Assembly: GCF_900117425.1 (NCBI RefSeq) | Contig: NZ_FPEH01000011.1 | Location: 682,001 to 746,000, forward strand | DNA: 64,000 bases | Reading direction: 5' to 3' | Source: Novosphingobium sp. NDB2Meth1 | Lineage (GTDB): Bacteria > Pseudomonadota > Alphaproteobacteria > Sphingomonadales > Sphingomonadaceae | Part shown: piece after piece, positions 26,758 through 34,104 of the stretch | Layout: each line of letters opens with the position of its first letter | Position numbering within the stretch: the stretch's first letter is position 1 | The notes under the pieces: generated by a model | Databases searched by the model: none | Seen by the model: the letters and a program-made list of their open reading frames with translations, nothing else | Told to the model about the DNA's origin: nothing | Position numbers and translations under genes: made by a program

Positions 26758-27543
26758 TTACCGCGGCGCCATGCGGATCGCACCGTCGAGGCGCACGTCC
26801 TCGCCGTTGAAGTAGCCGCACTCGATCATCGTCAGCGCCAGCTGCGCGTATTCCGCCGGAACGCCGAGGCGCTTGGGGAACGGCACCGAGGCCGACAGCG
26901 CATCGCGCACGTTCTGCGGCGCGCCGGCGAGCAGCGGGGTATCGAAGATGCCCGGCAGGATCGTGTTGACGCGGATACCCTCGCTCATCAGGTCGCGCGC
27001 GATGGGGAGCGTCATGCCGACAACGCCGCCCTTCGAAGCCGAGTACGCCGCCTGCCCGATCTGGCCATCCTCGGCCGCGACCGACGCCGTGTTGACGATC
27101 GCGCCGCGCTCGCCGAACTCGTCGACCGGATCGAGCGTCATCATGCCCGCGGCGGACTTGGCGATGCAGCGGAAGGTGCCGACGAGGTTGATCTGGATCA
27201 GCCAGTTGAAGGCCTCCAGCGGGAAGTGCTTGATCGAGCCGTCTTCCTTGCTGCGGCTGGCGGTCTTGATCGCATTGCCGGTGCCCGCGCAGTTGACGAG
27301 GATGCGCTCCTGCCCGATGGCCGCGCGCGCCTTGGCAAAGCCGGCGTCCACGCTCTCGTCCGAGGTCACGTTCACTTCGCAGAACACGCCGCCGATCTCG
27401 GCCGCGAGCGCTTCGCCCTTTTCCTTCTGCAGATCGAAGATGGCGACCTTCACGCCCTTGGCGGCCAGCGCCCGCGCGGTGGCGGCACCGAGACCCGAGG
27501 CGCCACCGGTGACGACGGCGGAAATCGAACTATCAAGCTTCAT
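26758..27543 (-). CDS. Short-chain dehydrogenase, type II 3-hydroxyacyl-CoA dehydrogenase-like
   Basis: 261-residue SDR with the NAD motif TGGASGLG, an NCAGTG segment and the catalytic YSASKGG. The whole pattern, including GIFDTPLL, resembles 3-hydroxy-2-methylbutyryl-CoA dehydrogenase (HSD10-like). It would do the third step of beta-oxidation between the hydratase and thiolase encoded beside it. The start at 27543 has GGAGAG upstream. Confidence 0.85.
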   Translation of the reverse strand: MKLDSSISAVVTGGASGLGAATARALAAKGVKVAIFDLQKEKGEALAAEIGGVFCEVNVTSDESVDAGFAKARAAIGQERILVNCAGTGNAIKTASRSKEDGSIKHFPLEAFNWLIQINLVGTFRCIAKSAAGMMTLDPVDEFGERGAIVNTASVAAEDGQIGQAAYSASKGGVVGMTLPIARDLMSEGIRVNTILPGIFDTPLLAGAPQNVRDALSASVPFPKRLGVPAEYAQLALTMIECGYFNGEDVRLDGAIRMAPR

Positions 27544-27584
27544 GGCATTTCTCTCCTGAAATCGCAAAAATCAACCACACCAAA

Positions 27585-27702
27585 CCCGTTCGTCCCGAGC
27601 GAAGTCGAGGGACCAAGGCCGAGCGAAGCCGAGGCCTCACACGCCGCAGGTTCTCGGCTACGCTCGAACCACCCCTCGACTTCGCTCGGGGCGAACGGGG
27701 TG
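27585..27702. repeat. Inverted cluster of GAGCGAAGTCGAGG-type repeats
   Basis: A unit containing CCCGAGCGAAGTCGAGGGAC begins at 27585 and is mirrored by CCCTCGACTTCGCTCGGG-type sequence ending at 27702; related diverged units lie between. It separates the thiolase and SDR genes. The same element recurs at 32720-32863. Confidence 0.8.
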
Positions 27703-27722
27703 AGGGAAACGAGCACCTGCAA

Positions 27723-28895
27723 TCACATCATCTCGACAATCGTCACGTTGGCGACACCGCCGCCTTCGCACATCGTCTGCAGGCCATACTTGCCCCCGCG
27801 CGCCTTCAGCGCATTGAGCAGCGTCGCCATCAGCTTGGTGCCCGAAGCGCCAAGCGGGTGACCGAGCGCGATCGCGCCGCCGTTGACGTTGAGCTTCTCC
27901 GGGTCCGCACCGGTGTGCTTCAGCCAGGCGAGCGGCACCGAGGCGAAGGCCTCGTTCACTTCGTAGAGGTCGATATCGTCGATCTTCAGGCCCGCGCGCT
28001 TGAGCGCCTTGTCGGTCGCGAAGAGCGGTTCCTCGAGCATGATCACCGGATCGCCCGCCGTCACCGTCAGCGTGTGGATGCGCGCCAGCGGGGTGAGGCC
28101 GTGGGCCTTGAGCGCCGCTTCGGAAACGATCAGCGCCGCGCTCGCGCCGTCGCAGATCTGGCTGGAGCTGGCCGCCGTCAGCAGGCCCTCGGGCGAGAGC
28201 AGCTTGACGCCCGCGATCGATTCCAGGCTCGCATCGAAGCGGATGCCTTCGTCGACGGTGTGCGTGGCCGGGCCGTCCGCCGTCTCGATGGCGATCGGCA
28301 CGATCTCGTTGGCGAAAGCATTGGCCACAGTCGCGGCAATCGCCTTCTGGTGGCTGGAGAGCGCGAACTGATCGAGCTGGTCCTTGGTGAAGCCGTGCTT
28401 CTTCACGATCATTTCCGCGCCCATGAACTGCGAGAACATGATGCCCGGATACTTCTCTTCAAGCTGCGGCGACTTGTAGTTGCCGAGGCCCTCTTTCATG
28501 TGGAAGATCGCGGTCGAGCCCATCGGCACGCGCGTCATGCTCTCGACGCCGGCGGCGATCACCATGTCCTGCACGCCCGACATCACCGCCTGCGCCGCAA
28601 ACTGGATCGCCTGCTGCGAGGAGCCGCACTGCCGATCAATGGTGACGGCCGGGACCGAATCCGGCAGATGCCGCGCGGCGAGGACGGCATTGCGCCCCAC
28701 CTGCCCCGCCTGCTGTCCGCCCTGCGAGACGCAGCCCATGACGACATCGTCCACCGCCGCGCCATCGATCCCCGTGCGCTGGACAATGGCATCAAGCGTC
28801 GCCGCGGCGAGATCGACCGGGTGCACCCCCGCGAGCCGCCCCCCGCGCCGCCCGCCGGCGGTGCGCACTGCATCAACGATATAGGCTGTGGCCAT
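27723..28895 (-). CDS. Acetyl-CoA acyltransferase (thiolase)
   Basis: 390-residue thiolase of the degradative/biosynthetic type. The nucleophilic Cys is in DRQCGSSQQA, with the C-terminal NGGAIALGHPLGASG and CEGGG motifs. First gene of the minus-strand beta-oxidation operon; it cleaves 3-ketoacyl-CoA to acetyl- or propionyl-CoA. The gene's upstream region adjoins the AT-rich accessory spot. Confidence 0.92.
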   Translation of the reverse strand: MATAYIVDAVRTAGGRRGGRLAGVHPVDLAAATLDAIVQRTGIDGAAVDDVVMGCVSQGGQQAGQVGRNAVLAARHLPDSVPAVTIDRQCGSSQQAIQFAAQAVMSGVQDMVIAAGVESMTRVPMGSTAIFHMKEGLGNYKSPQLEEKYPGIMFSQFMGAEMIVKKHGFTKDQLDQFALSSHQKAIAATVANAFANEIVPIAIETADGPATHTVDEGIRFDASLESIAGVKLLSPEGLLTAASSSQICDGASAALIVSEAALKAHGLTPLARIHTLTVTAGDPVIMLEEPLFATDKALKRAGLKIDDIDLYEVNEAFASVPLAWLKHTGADPEKLNVNGGAIALGHPLGASGTKLMATLLNALKARGGKYGLQTMCEGGGVANVTIVEMM

Positions 28896-29166
28896 GACTT
28901 CCGACTCCCGAATGCGTTCGTTTAACCGGACGATTAAGGGGTGCAGGGGGTGGGGTCAAGGGATGGTGGTGGAGAACTACTGGCGGCACACGACGAACCA
29001 TCATTCGTCCATTACCCCCTCATTTGAACATACCGCAGCCCCTCAAGCGCAGGCCCCTTAAATACAACAAAGCAGGGCCGAACGCACAATTTACCATAGC
29101 GAATGGCCATGAAGATTGATTCAGACTGATGCCCACTCTAAGCTTTGCAATGAATGGAGGCACCAA
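28896..29166. other. Divergent intergenic region at the left border of an AT-rich islet
   Basis: 271 bp between the thiolase and the AT-rich ATPase gene. Composition falls from GC-rich near the thiolase to AT-rich from about 29050. No convincing -35/-10 pair, tRNA, integrase site or direct repeat was found. GGAGG at 29156-29160 is the Shine-Dalgarno that fixes the ATPase start. Confidence 0.6.
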
Positions 29167-30723
29167 ATGACAGGCGTAGTAAGAGCACAAAAGCCCTTGG
29201 TAGATTTCACAGACGGTACACTCTTCGGAAATGATGCCGGAGAGGATGAGCTACCCGATGTTTTGAGCTCATATTTCGTCGATCAACCCGCATTCTCTAA
29301 TTTCCTCTCCCGTACCCAGCCATTTTGCGTGGCAAGATCTAGAAAGGGAATGGGAAAATCCGCACTTATCTCAAAGCTCGCTTTCGATTTGTCAAAAGAT
29401 ATTAACCGTCCAATTATTATAAATATAACTGGCGCAAAACTAATAGGACTGATGAATCCTCCAGATAATGCAAATTTCTTGCAGCTTCAAAATTACTGGA
29501 CAAAAGTTATTTGCGCAAGAATAAATTATGCACTTGGAGCAGAGCTCGGCTTTGCATTTTCCGACACCAACATGGCACTAGTCGAAAGTGCTGAAGTAGC
29601 AGGTTTCAAAGAAAGAAACATCGTAGGTTCTTTGCTACAGCGAATTAAATCTTCCAAGATACCAATCGAAGTAATTACTAAAGAATATAAAAATCATGAA
29701 GAACTACTTAGGAGAAGCCTTGAATCAAACTCGGCGCGCCAGGTCTGGCTTCTTGTTGATGATATTGATTCAACGTATATTGATTCACCCGATCAACGCG
29801 CCCTAATTTCAACTTTCTTTTCCGCCTGCCGTGCCGTTGTTCGCGAGGTCAAGGGGCTTTCAATTCGCGTGTCAGTCCGCACTGACGTATGGAGCGCGCT
29901 TCGCAGCAATGAAGATTTGGACAAGTGTGAGCAATACGTATCAGACATTCAATGGACAGCGCCAGAACTCAAAGTTATTTTATGCAAGAAAATCTTCTCT
30001 TATCTTGAACGCAGGGGTTCACTACCGCAACTAACAGGGATTCGTGATTATAAAGTTGATGCAGACAAAATTCTTGAAATAGCATTTGAACCAAGAATGA
30101 AATGGGGCAATAGCTTCGTACCGCCGTTTAGACCGATTCATATACTCTCGGCTGGGCGCCCGCGGTGGATGTCTCAACTTTGCAGACTCGCGGGAATGAA
30201 TGCCGCCCAAAGACGGGTTTCAGTCATAAACAAAATTGACATAAATAATAGCGAAAAAACCTATAGCAGACTTAGGCTTAATGATATATACAAAGAGCAT
30301 AATCATCAGTATTCAGGACTCGAGAAACTCATTGAAACTTTCTCAAATAGTCCAGCTCGCTACACAACTAGTGATTTGCTTACCCAAATTGCTGTTAATT
30401 ACATAAATCTTGTTGGCGCTAACAACATCCCAAATCTAGATGGAGCACCGTACAGATACCCACTGCAACTAGCTCACTTTTTGTATAAAGTTGGATTTGT
30501 AGTTGGCCGTCGAGATCACGAAGGCAACAACAGAAATGCCGACTTCACTCGCTATGAGGAACGACCAGAACTTCTAACAGACGGCAGAAACACTGATGAT
30601 GGTCTTCTTTGGGAAGTCCATCCAGCATATAGAGAAGCTTTGGGTATTGGACGTGTACAGCGCGCCGCAGCAGGTGCTGCAAAAAGGCAGTCAAGAAAGC
30701 GTCATGGGTTCGACCTTAGTTAA
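29167..30723 (+). CDS. AT-rich P-loop ATPase, probably Sll1717/ORC-CDC6-like family
   Basis: 518-residue predicted ATPase, function unknown. An N-terminal GNDAGEDELP segment resembles the family opening. Walker A is SRKGMGKSA (58-66), with Ser in place of the usual first Gly; Walker B is VWLLVDDID (193-201); a sensor-like SVRTDVW follows (236-242). The C-terminal part (about 330-500) looks like a winged helix ending in WEVHPAYREAL. The ATG at 29167 has GGAGG six bases upstream, better than a TTG at 29116. Base use is foreign: 60 bases from 29401 contain only 19 G or C, whereas neighbours are very GC-rich. It stands alone, with no partner gene or integrase. Related solitary ATPases occur at variable loci; a defence role is speculation. 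Confidence 0.75.
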   Translation: MTGVVRAQKPLVDFTDGTLFGNDAGEDELPDVLSSYFVDQPAFSNFLSRTQPFCVARSRKGMGKSALISKLAFDLSKDINRPIIINITGAKLIGLMNPPDNANFLQLQNYWTKVICARINYALGAELGFAFSDTNMALVESAEVAGFKERNIVGSLLQRIKSSKIPIEVITKEYKNHEELLRRSLESNSARQVWLLVDDIDSTYIDSPDQRALISTFFSACRAVVREVKGLSIRVSVRTDVWSALRSNEDLDKCEQYVSDIQWTAPELKVILCKKIFSYLERRGSLPQLTGIRDYKVDADKILEIAFEPRMKWGNSFVPPFRPIHILSAGRPRWMSQLCRLAGMNAAQRRVSVINKIDINNSEKTYSRLRLNDIYKEHNHQYSGLEKLIETFSNSPARYTTSDLLTQIAVNYINLVGANNIPNLDGAPYRYPLQLAHFLYKVGFVVGRRDHEGNNRNADFTRYEERPELLTDGRNTDDGLLWEVHPAYREALGIGRVQRAAAGAAKRQSRKRHGFDLS

Positions 30724-30781
30724 CCAAGAAGCCATTGGTAAAGTCGATTCCACGTGATCGTCGCCACGACTTGATTTCAAC

Positions 30782-30844
30782 TCACCCCACCAGCCGATCC
30801 GTTCGCGCCGCCATTTCGTGCCAAGGCCCGTGCCCGCCCAGCCC
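30782..30844 (-). pseudogene. 3'-terminal fossil of an acyl-CoA dehydrogenase gene
   Basis: Reading the minus strand from 30844 to the TGA at 30782-30784 gives GLGGHGPWHEMAARTDRLVG, matching the C-terminus of the intact acyl-CoA dehydrogenase at 31731 (GLGGHGLWREMAARTDRLVG) in 18 of 20 residues. 46 of 60 bases agree, and most differences are silent third positions, so the copy diverged while under coding selection. Homology is lost beyond about 30845. It lies just outside the AT-rich ATPase gene. Confidence 0.8.
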
Positions 30845-30945
30845 CACCCCAAGAACACCAAACCGGACGTATCAAAATATGTCGGCGGCGGATGCTAAAT
30901 CGATCGTAACCAATGGCATGCGAGGTTTTCCGGCGGAGGACCGTC

Positions 30946-31596
30946 ATGACCACACTCTACTACAGCCGCGAAAGGCTTGTTCTCAGCGGGGCATTGTTGT
31001 TGTTCTTCGTGCCCGTGGTCGGGCTGGGGTGCTTTTTCTTTGGGCCGTTCGGGATGGTGCTGGGCGCCATTCTGCTGGTCGGCGGGCCGCTGATGTCGAT
31101 CGGGCGGCTGGCGCGGGTGTTCGGCGACTTGCGGGCGGTGGAGTATGACGAGCGGCAGATCACGCTCTATCCCATCGGCGCGCAGCGGCGGCTGGACTGG
31201 CGGCAGGTCGCCTCGATCGAGGTCGAGACGCTCACGCAGTATATCTATGGCTTCATTCCGGTGAACCGGCAGCATTCGATCCAGATCAGCCACGCCGCCG
31301 ATGGCCGCCGGCTTTCGTCGATCAATATCCCGTTCAACCTGCTCAATGCCGACAAGGCGGCGATCATGGCGCGGATGACGCATATGGAAATGCTGCGCAA
31401 CCGGGCGGGCGAAGCGGCGGCGGGGCGCGCCGTGCCGCAGGGCATGGCCGACGAGGCCGAGCCGAGCGACTTCGATGCCGATGCGGTGATGGCCCGCTAT
31501 CTGGCGCGGCGCGGGGAGCAGCAGGCGCAGGCGGAAGAACCCGCCCGCCCGCAAATGCCGCCGCGCGTGGCGGGGTTTGGCCGCAAGCGGGCCTGA
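30946..31596 (+). CDS. Putative membrane protein with bacterial PH-like domain
   Basis: 216 residues: two adjacent membrane helices (about 13-32 and 36-55), a beta-rich segment resembling a bacterial PH/YdbS-type domain (VEYDERQITLYPIGAQRRLDW, here split by position 65-150), and an Ala/Glu-rich tail. Function unknown. The ATG at 30946 is preceded by GGCGGAGGA. It is GC-rich like the chromosome and lies between the acyl-CoA dehydrogenase fossil and the intact gene. Confidence 0.6.
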   Translation: MTTLYYSRERLVLSGALLLFFVPVVGLGCFFFGPFGMVLGAILLVGGPLMSIGRLARVFGDLRAVEYDERQITLYPIGAQRRLDWRQVASIEVETLTQYIYGFIPVNRQHSIQISHAADGRRLSSINIPFNLLNADKAAIMARMTHMEMLRNRAGEAAAGRAVPQGMADEAEPSDFDADAVMARYLARRGEQQAQAEEPARPQMPPRVAGFGRKRA

Positions 31597-31626
31597 CAGG
31601 CCTATTACATCATAAAGCATCGTCGG

Positions 31627-31706
31627 CCCGTGCTTGACACGGGCCTTGGCTGTTCTTCTCGGGCGCGGCGCTGGAAGAACAGCCAAACCCCGTGTCAAGC
31701 ACGGGG
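31627..31706. repeat. Long inverted repeat (GTGCTTGACACGGG type)
   Basis: Arms of about 32 bases: CCCGTGCTTGACACGGG continuing to TTGGCTGTTCTTC (31627-31658) and the near-exact complement starting GAAGAACAGCC (31674-31706), with each arm itself containing a smaller palindrome. It lies between converging genes and could terminate transcription in both directions. It is a dispersed-repeat type seen in sphingomonads. Confidence 0.75.
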
Positions 31707-31730
31707 TGACGGGAAGATGCTTATCGGACC

Positions 31731-32687
31731 CTAGCCGACGAGGCGGTCCGTGCGCGCTGCCATTTCGCGCCACAGGCCGTGGCCGCCGAGGCCGGCGACG
31801 CGCTTGCCCAGGCGTTCGGCCCAGAAGGCGTCGCCGCCGAATTCGCTGCGCCAGCCCATCAGGCGGCGGGTCAGGTGGTTGAGGGCGTATTCGATGGTGA
31901 AGCCGATGGCACCGTGCATGCGGTGGGCGATGGGGACGGCGCGGTCGACCGCGATCCCCATGCGCAGCTTGGCCGCGGCGATCTCGAAGCTGGCGTGCCC
32001 GTAATCCAGCGCGGCGGCGCAGGCGGCGGCGGAGGCGTCCACCGCGGCGGCTTCCTCGGAGAATTCCGCCATGGCCTGCTGCACCGCCTGGAACTTCGCC
32101 AGCGCTCGGCCGAACTGGACGCGGGTGTTCACATGATCGATGGCGAGCGTGAAAGCCGCCTCGAGCGCGCCCGAAGCCTGCGCGACGCGGGCGAAGGCGC
32201 CGAGGGCCTGCAGGTCGATGTCGCAGGCCGCCGTTGCGGCAGCCGCGCCGGTGAAGGTGACACCGTCCCACGGCTCACCGGCAGGCGAAAGGCCTTCGTC
32301 GAACGCGCAGGCATCGGCGTGGTAGAGCGAGAGCGTGCCATCCGCGACATGGACCACGGCGGCGGCATGGCGGCCATAAGGCACGCGGCTGCCGGGCGCG
32401 GCGATGGAAATCAGGCCCTCAGGCGCGGCGATCCCCGCCTTCGCCAGCAGATAATGCGCGATCACCGGCTCGGCCAGCGGCGCAGCGAGCGCGTTGAGGC
32501 CCGCAAGGCGCAGCACGGCGAGCACGTCGCCCCAGTCTCCGCCGAAGCCGCCCGCATCCTCGGGCACCAGCAGCGTGGAGAACCCCGCCTCGGCCACCTG
32601 CGGCCAGGCCACATCGAAAGGCTTGCCCGCCAGATCGGCGAACAGGCCGGCTGCCATGTCGGTCAGCAGTGTACGGTTGTCGCTCAT
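31731..32687 (-). CDS. Acyl-CoA dehydrogenase, short subunit
   Basis: 318 residues, about 60 shorter than a standard acyl-CoA dehydrogenase. Recognisable are the N-terminal helical part (FGGDWGDVLAVLRLAG), the middle domain, NTRVQFGRALAKFQAVQQAMA and the C-terminal HRMHGAIGFTIEYALNHL. Beta-strand regions that bind FAD look reduced. Paired with a full-length dehydrogenase just upstream, it resembles the alpha-beta heteromeric dehydrogenases known from steroid side-chain degradation. The start at 32687 is chosen; the longer frame to 33011 runs through a dispersed repeat. Confidence 0.85.
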   Translation of the reverse strand: MSDNRTLLTDMAAGLFADLAGKPFDVAWPQVAEAGFSTLLVPEDAGGFGGDWGDVLAVLRLAGLNALAAPLAEPVIAHYLLAKAGIAAPEGLISIAAPGSRVPYGRHAAAVVHVADGTLSLYHADACAFDEGLSPAGEPWDGVTFTGAAAATAACDIDLQALGAFARVAQASGALEAAFTLAIDHVNTRVQFGRALAKFQAVQQAMAEFSEEAAAVDASAAACAAALDYGHASFEIAAAKLRMGIAVDRAVPIAHRMHGAIGFTIEYALNHLTRRLMGWRSEFGGDAFWAERLGKRVAGLGGHGLWREMAARTDRLVG

Positions 32688-32719
32688 CACTTTTGTCCCG
32701 GAGAAAAATGCATCAAACC

Positions 32720-32863
32720 CACCCCGTTCGTCCCGAGCGAAGTCGAGGGACTTGTTCGAGCGAAGCCGAGAACGACCCACGCCGCGCAAGGTGTCTCGAC
32801 TTCGCTCGACACGAACGGACGGGGGAGAGCGGTCCCTCGACTTCGCTCGGGACGAACGGGGTG
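32720..32863. repeat. Inverted cluster of GAGCGAAGTCGAGG-type repeats
   Basis: A 32-base unit (32720-32751) containing GTCCCGAGCGAAGTCGAGG is mirrored exactly at 32832-32863, with two diverged units between (GTTCGAGCGAAGCCGAGAAC and CTCGACTTCGCTCGACACG). It fills the gap between the two acyl-CoA dehydrogenase genes. Same family as 27585-27702. Confidence 0.85.
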
Positions 32864-32874
32864 TGGCGAAGGTG

Positions 32875-34023
32875 TCACCGCAGGCCGAGGCCCTTGGCAA
32901 TGATCCCGCGCAGCACTTCGGGCGTGCCGCCGCGCAGCGAGAAGCTCGGGCTCGCCACCAGAATCCACGAAAGCAGGCGCGAGAGGTCGCTCTTCCCCGC
33001 AAGGTCCGCATCCACCGCCGCCTGCACCGCGCGCGGCAGCGCCTGTTCGTAGGCGTTGCCTAGGTCCTTGACGATGGCGGCCTCGACCACCGGGTCCTCG
33101 CCCGCCGCCAGCTTGGCGATGGTCGACATCGACATCTGCCTGAGCGTCCACATCTCTGCGGTGAGGCGGCCGATCAGCTGCGCGGTGGGCGCATCGGGCT
33201 CCGGCCCCATCGCGTCGATCAGCGCGACGAGCAGCATGTGGCTGGAGAGATAGCGCTCCGGCCCCGAGCGTTCGAGCGCGAGTTCGGCGACGACCTGCTT
33301 CCAACCGTTGCCTTCCACGCCAACGAGCGCATCGTGCGGCAGGAGGACGTCTTCGAACCAGATCTCGTTGAAGTGGTGCGTGCCCGTCATATCGATGATC
33401 GGGCGGATCGTGATCCCCGGCGTATCGAGGTCGATCATCATTTGCGAGAGGCCGGTGTGGCGCTCGCTGCCTTCCTCGGTGCGCAGCAGGGTGAGCGCGG
33501 CGTGGCTCTTGTGCGCACCGCTGGTCCACACCTTCTGGCCGTTGATGCGCCAGCCCTCGTTGGTCTTTTTCGCGGAGGTGCGCACGCTCGCAAGGTCTGA
33601 CCCTGAGCCGGGTTCGGACAGGCCGATGCAGGCATATATCTCGCCGCGCGCCATGCCGGGGAGGTACTTCTCGCGCTGCGCTTCGGTGCCGTAGCGCAGG
33701 AGGAGCGGGCCGGTCTGGCGGTCGGCGATCCAGTGGAGGCCAGCGGGGGCGCCGAGGGCCAGAAGCTCTTCGAGCACAACATAGCGTTCGAGCAGGGTGC
33801 GCTCGTGGCCGCCGTACTGCTTGGGCCAGGTCATGCCGAGGAGGCCGGCTTGCCCTAGCGCCTTCGAGAATTCCTCGTCGAAGCTGAACCAGCAATTGGC
33901 GCGCAGCTCGATGGGCCAGCGGCTTTCATGCTGCGCAACCAGATCACGAACCTGCTGGCGCAGCGCGGGAATATCGCCCTCGGGGCGAAACGGATGGAGC
34001 GGGAATATTTGCATCGGCGGCAT
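32875..34023 (-). CDS. Acyl-CoA dehydrogenase
   Basis: 382-residue full-length dehydrogenase. Typical segments are IGLSEPGSGSDLASVRT (FAD/substrate), KVWTSGAHKSHAALTLLRT, FNEIWFEDVLLPHDALVG and the C-terminal GGTPEVLRGIIAKGLGLR. It introduces the alpha-beta double bond in acyl-CoA and probably works with the short subunit downstream. It is divergent from an enoyl-CoA hydratase that would act next. Confidence 0.92.
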   Translation of the reverse strand: MPPMQIFPLHPFRPEGDIPALRQQVRDLVAQHESRWPIELRANCWFSFDEEFSKALGQAGLLGMTWPKQYGGHERTLLERYVVLEELLALGAPAGLHWIADRQTGPLLLRYGTEAQREKYLPGMARGEIYACIGLSEPGSGSDLASVRTSAKKTNEGWRINGQKVWTSGAHKSHAALTLLRTEEGSERHTGLSQMMIDLDTPGITIRPIIDMTGTHHFNEIWFEDVLLPHDALVGVEGNGWKQVVAELALERSGPERYLSSHMLLVALIDAMGPEPDAPTAQLIGRLTAEMWTLRQMSMSTIAKLAAGEDPVVEAAIVKDLGNAYEQALPRAVQAAVDADLAGKSDLSRLLSWILVASPSFSLRGGTPEVLRGIIAKGLGLR

Positions 34024-34047
34024 CCCTATGGCAGCGCGCGGGCCATC

Positions 34048-34063
34048 GCAATCGCAAGATTGC
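34048..34063. promoter_or_regulatory. Palindrome in the dehydrogenase/hydratase divergent promoter
   Basis: GCAATC-GCAA-GATTGC is a perfect inverted repeat centred in the 81-bp gap between the divergent acyl-CoA dehydrogenase and enoyl-CoA hydratase genes. The position suits an operator controlling both directions. Confidence 0.4.
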
Positions 34064-34104
34064 TAGTGGAGACGTCCGGAAGGGCAAAAGGGAGAGTAGC
34101 CAAG

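Noticed and set aside
27585..27702. Repeat cluster as a CRISPR array
   Set aside because: Units are inverted, not direct, with irregular spacing and no cas genes nearby; they are dispersed palindromic repeats.
28922..28937. TTAA-N8-TTAA upstream of the thiolase as a CtrA site
   Set aside because: The spacer is 8 bases, but full CtrA sites need TTAA-N7-TTAA. It is also only weakly palindromic, so no regulator was assigned.
30705..30720. GGTTCGA at the end of the ATPase gene as a tRNA T-arm
   Set aside because: No acceptor stem, D-arm or anticodon arm can be formed around it, and the bases are coding.
29167..30723. AT-rich islet as a prophage or integrative element
   Set aside because: Only one gene is AT-rich, with no integrase, recombinase, tRNA or matching end repeats immediately around it.
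31731..33011. 426-residue form of the short acyl-CoA dehydrogenase
   Set aside because: The extra 108 N-terminal residues are encoded by the dispersed repeat and by antisense of the neighbouring gene; the family similarity begins at 32687.
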